DNA of 6,152 nucleotides from Candidatus Sulfopaludibacter sp. SbA3 (GTDB taxonomy: Bacteria > Acidobacteriota > Terriglobia > Bryobacterales > Bryobacteraceae): positions 1 through 6,152 of the forward strand of contig CAMAUG010000240.1 of NCBI GenBank assembly GCA_945861255.1. The letters are read 5' to 3'. Shown piece by piece: positions 6,151-6,152 of the stretch. Both the position numbers and the translations under genes were made by a program. The notes beneath the pieces are model-generated. The model was given only the letters and a program-made list of their open reading frames with translations. It did no database searches and was not told where the DNA came from. The first letter of the stretch is position 1. Every line of letters starts with the position of its first letter.

Positions 6151-6152
6151 AC

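Noticed and set aside
1..6152. Mobile element or defence-system signatures (IS ends, transposase, integrase, CRISPR, toxin-antitoxin)
   Set aside because: None seen. The only long repeat is the glycosyltransferase coding sequence itself, and every sizeable gene recognised fits glycan biosynthesis.

Overview
This window is part of an exopolysaccharide or surface-glycan biosynthesis locus from a GC-rich bacterium (roughly 60% G+C by eye). The mix of GT4 glycosyltransferases, a Wzx-type flippase, a heparinase II/III-fold protein and a small class I methyltransferase resembles loci of Acidobacteriota and similar soil or aquatic bacteria. That placement is a guess from style; no marker gene supports it.

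Layout: the window is two convergent blocks. On the plus strand are the 3' part of a GT4 glycosyltransferase (2-556), a 176-bp spacer that seems to hold a short translated leader ORF, and a complete polysaccharide flippase (733-2286). On the minus strand, reading from the right edge, are the last 43 codons of an unrecognised gene (6019-6150), a complete GT4 glycosyltransferase (4883-6034), a heparinase II/III-family protein (2960-4876) and a class I SAM methyltransferase-like protein (2283-2957). The minus-strand genes overlap or lie 2-6 bp apart, so they are almost certainly one operon. The two blocks meet tail to tail at 2283-2286, where a palindromic CTAG supplies both stop codons. A likely intrinsic terminator for the minus operon lies inside the flippase coding sequence.

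Inferred joint role: the glycosyltransferases add sugars to a lipid-linked repeat unit, the methyltransferase may decorate it, the flippase moves it across the inner membrane, and the heparinase-fold protein may cleave or edit a uronic-acid-containing glycan. No polymerase, chain-length regulator or initiating phosphoglycosyltransferase is visible, so the locus continues beyond both edges.

The least ordinary points are: the two GT4 genes are gap-free paralogues over 185 codons (about 77% protein identity) in inverted orientation, flanking everything else; one has a Phe-Gly to Cys-Pro change in its EX7E motif; a 27-codon ORF with a strong Shine-Dalgarno sequence overlaps the flippase start as TAATG; and the minus-operon terminator is embedded antisense in the flippase gene. 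I see no CRISPR array, IS element, tRNA, rRNA or phage gene. This looks like a fairly ordinary glycan locus with some unusual wiring, not a clear new system.
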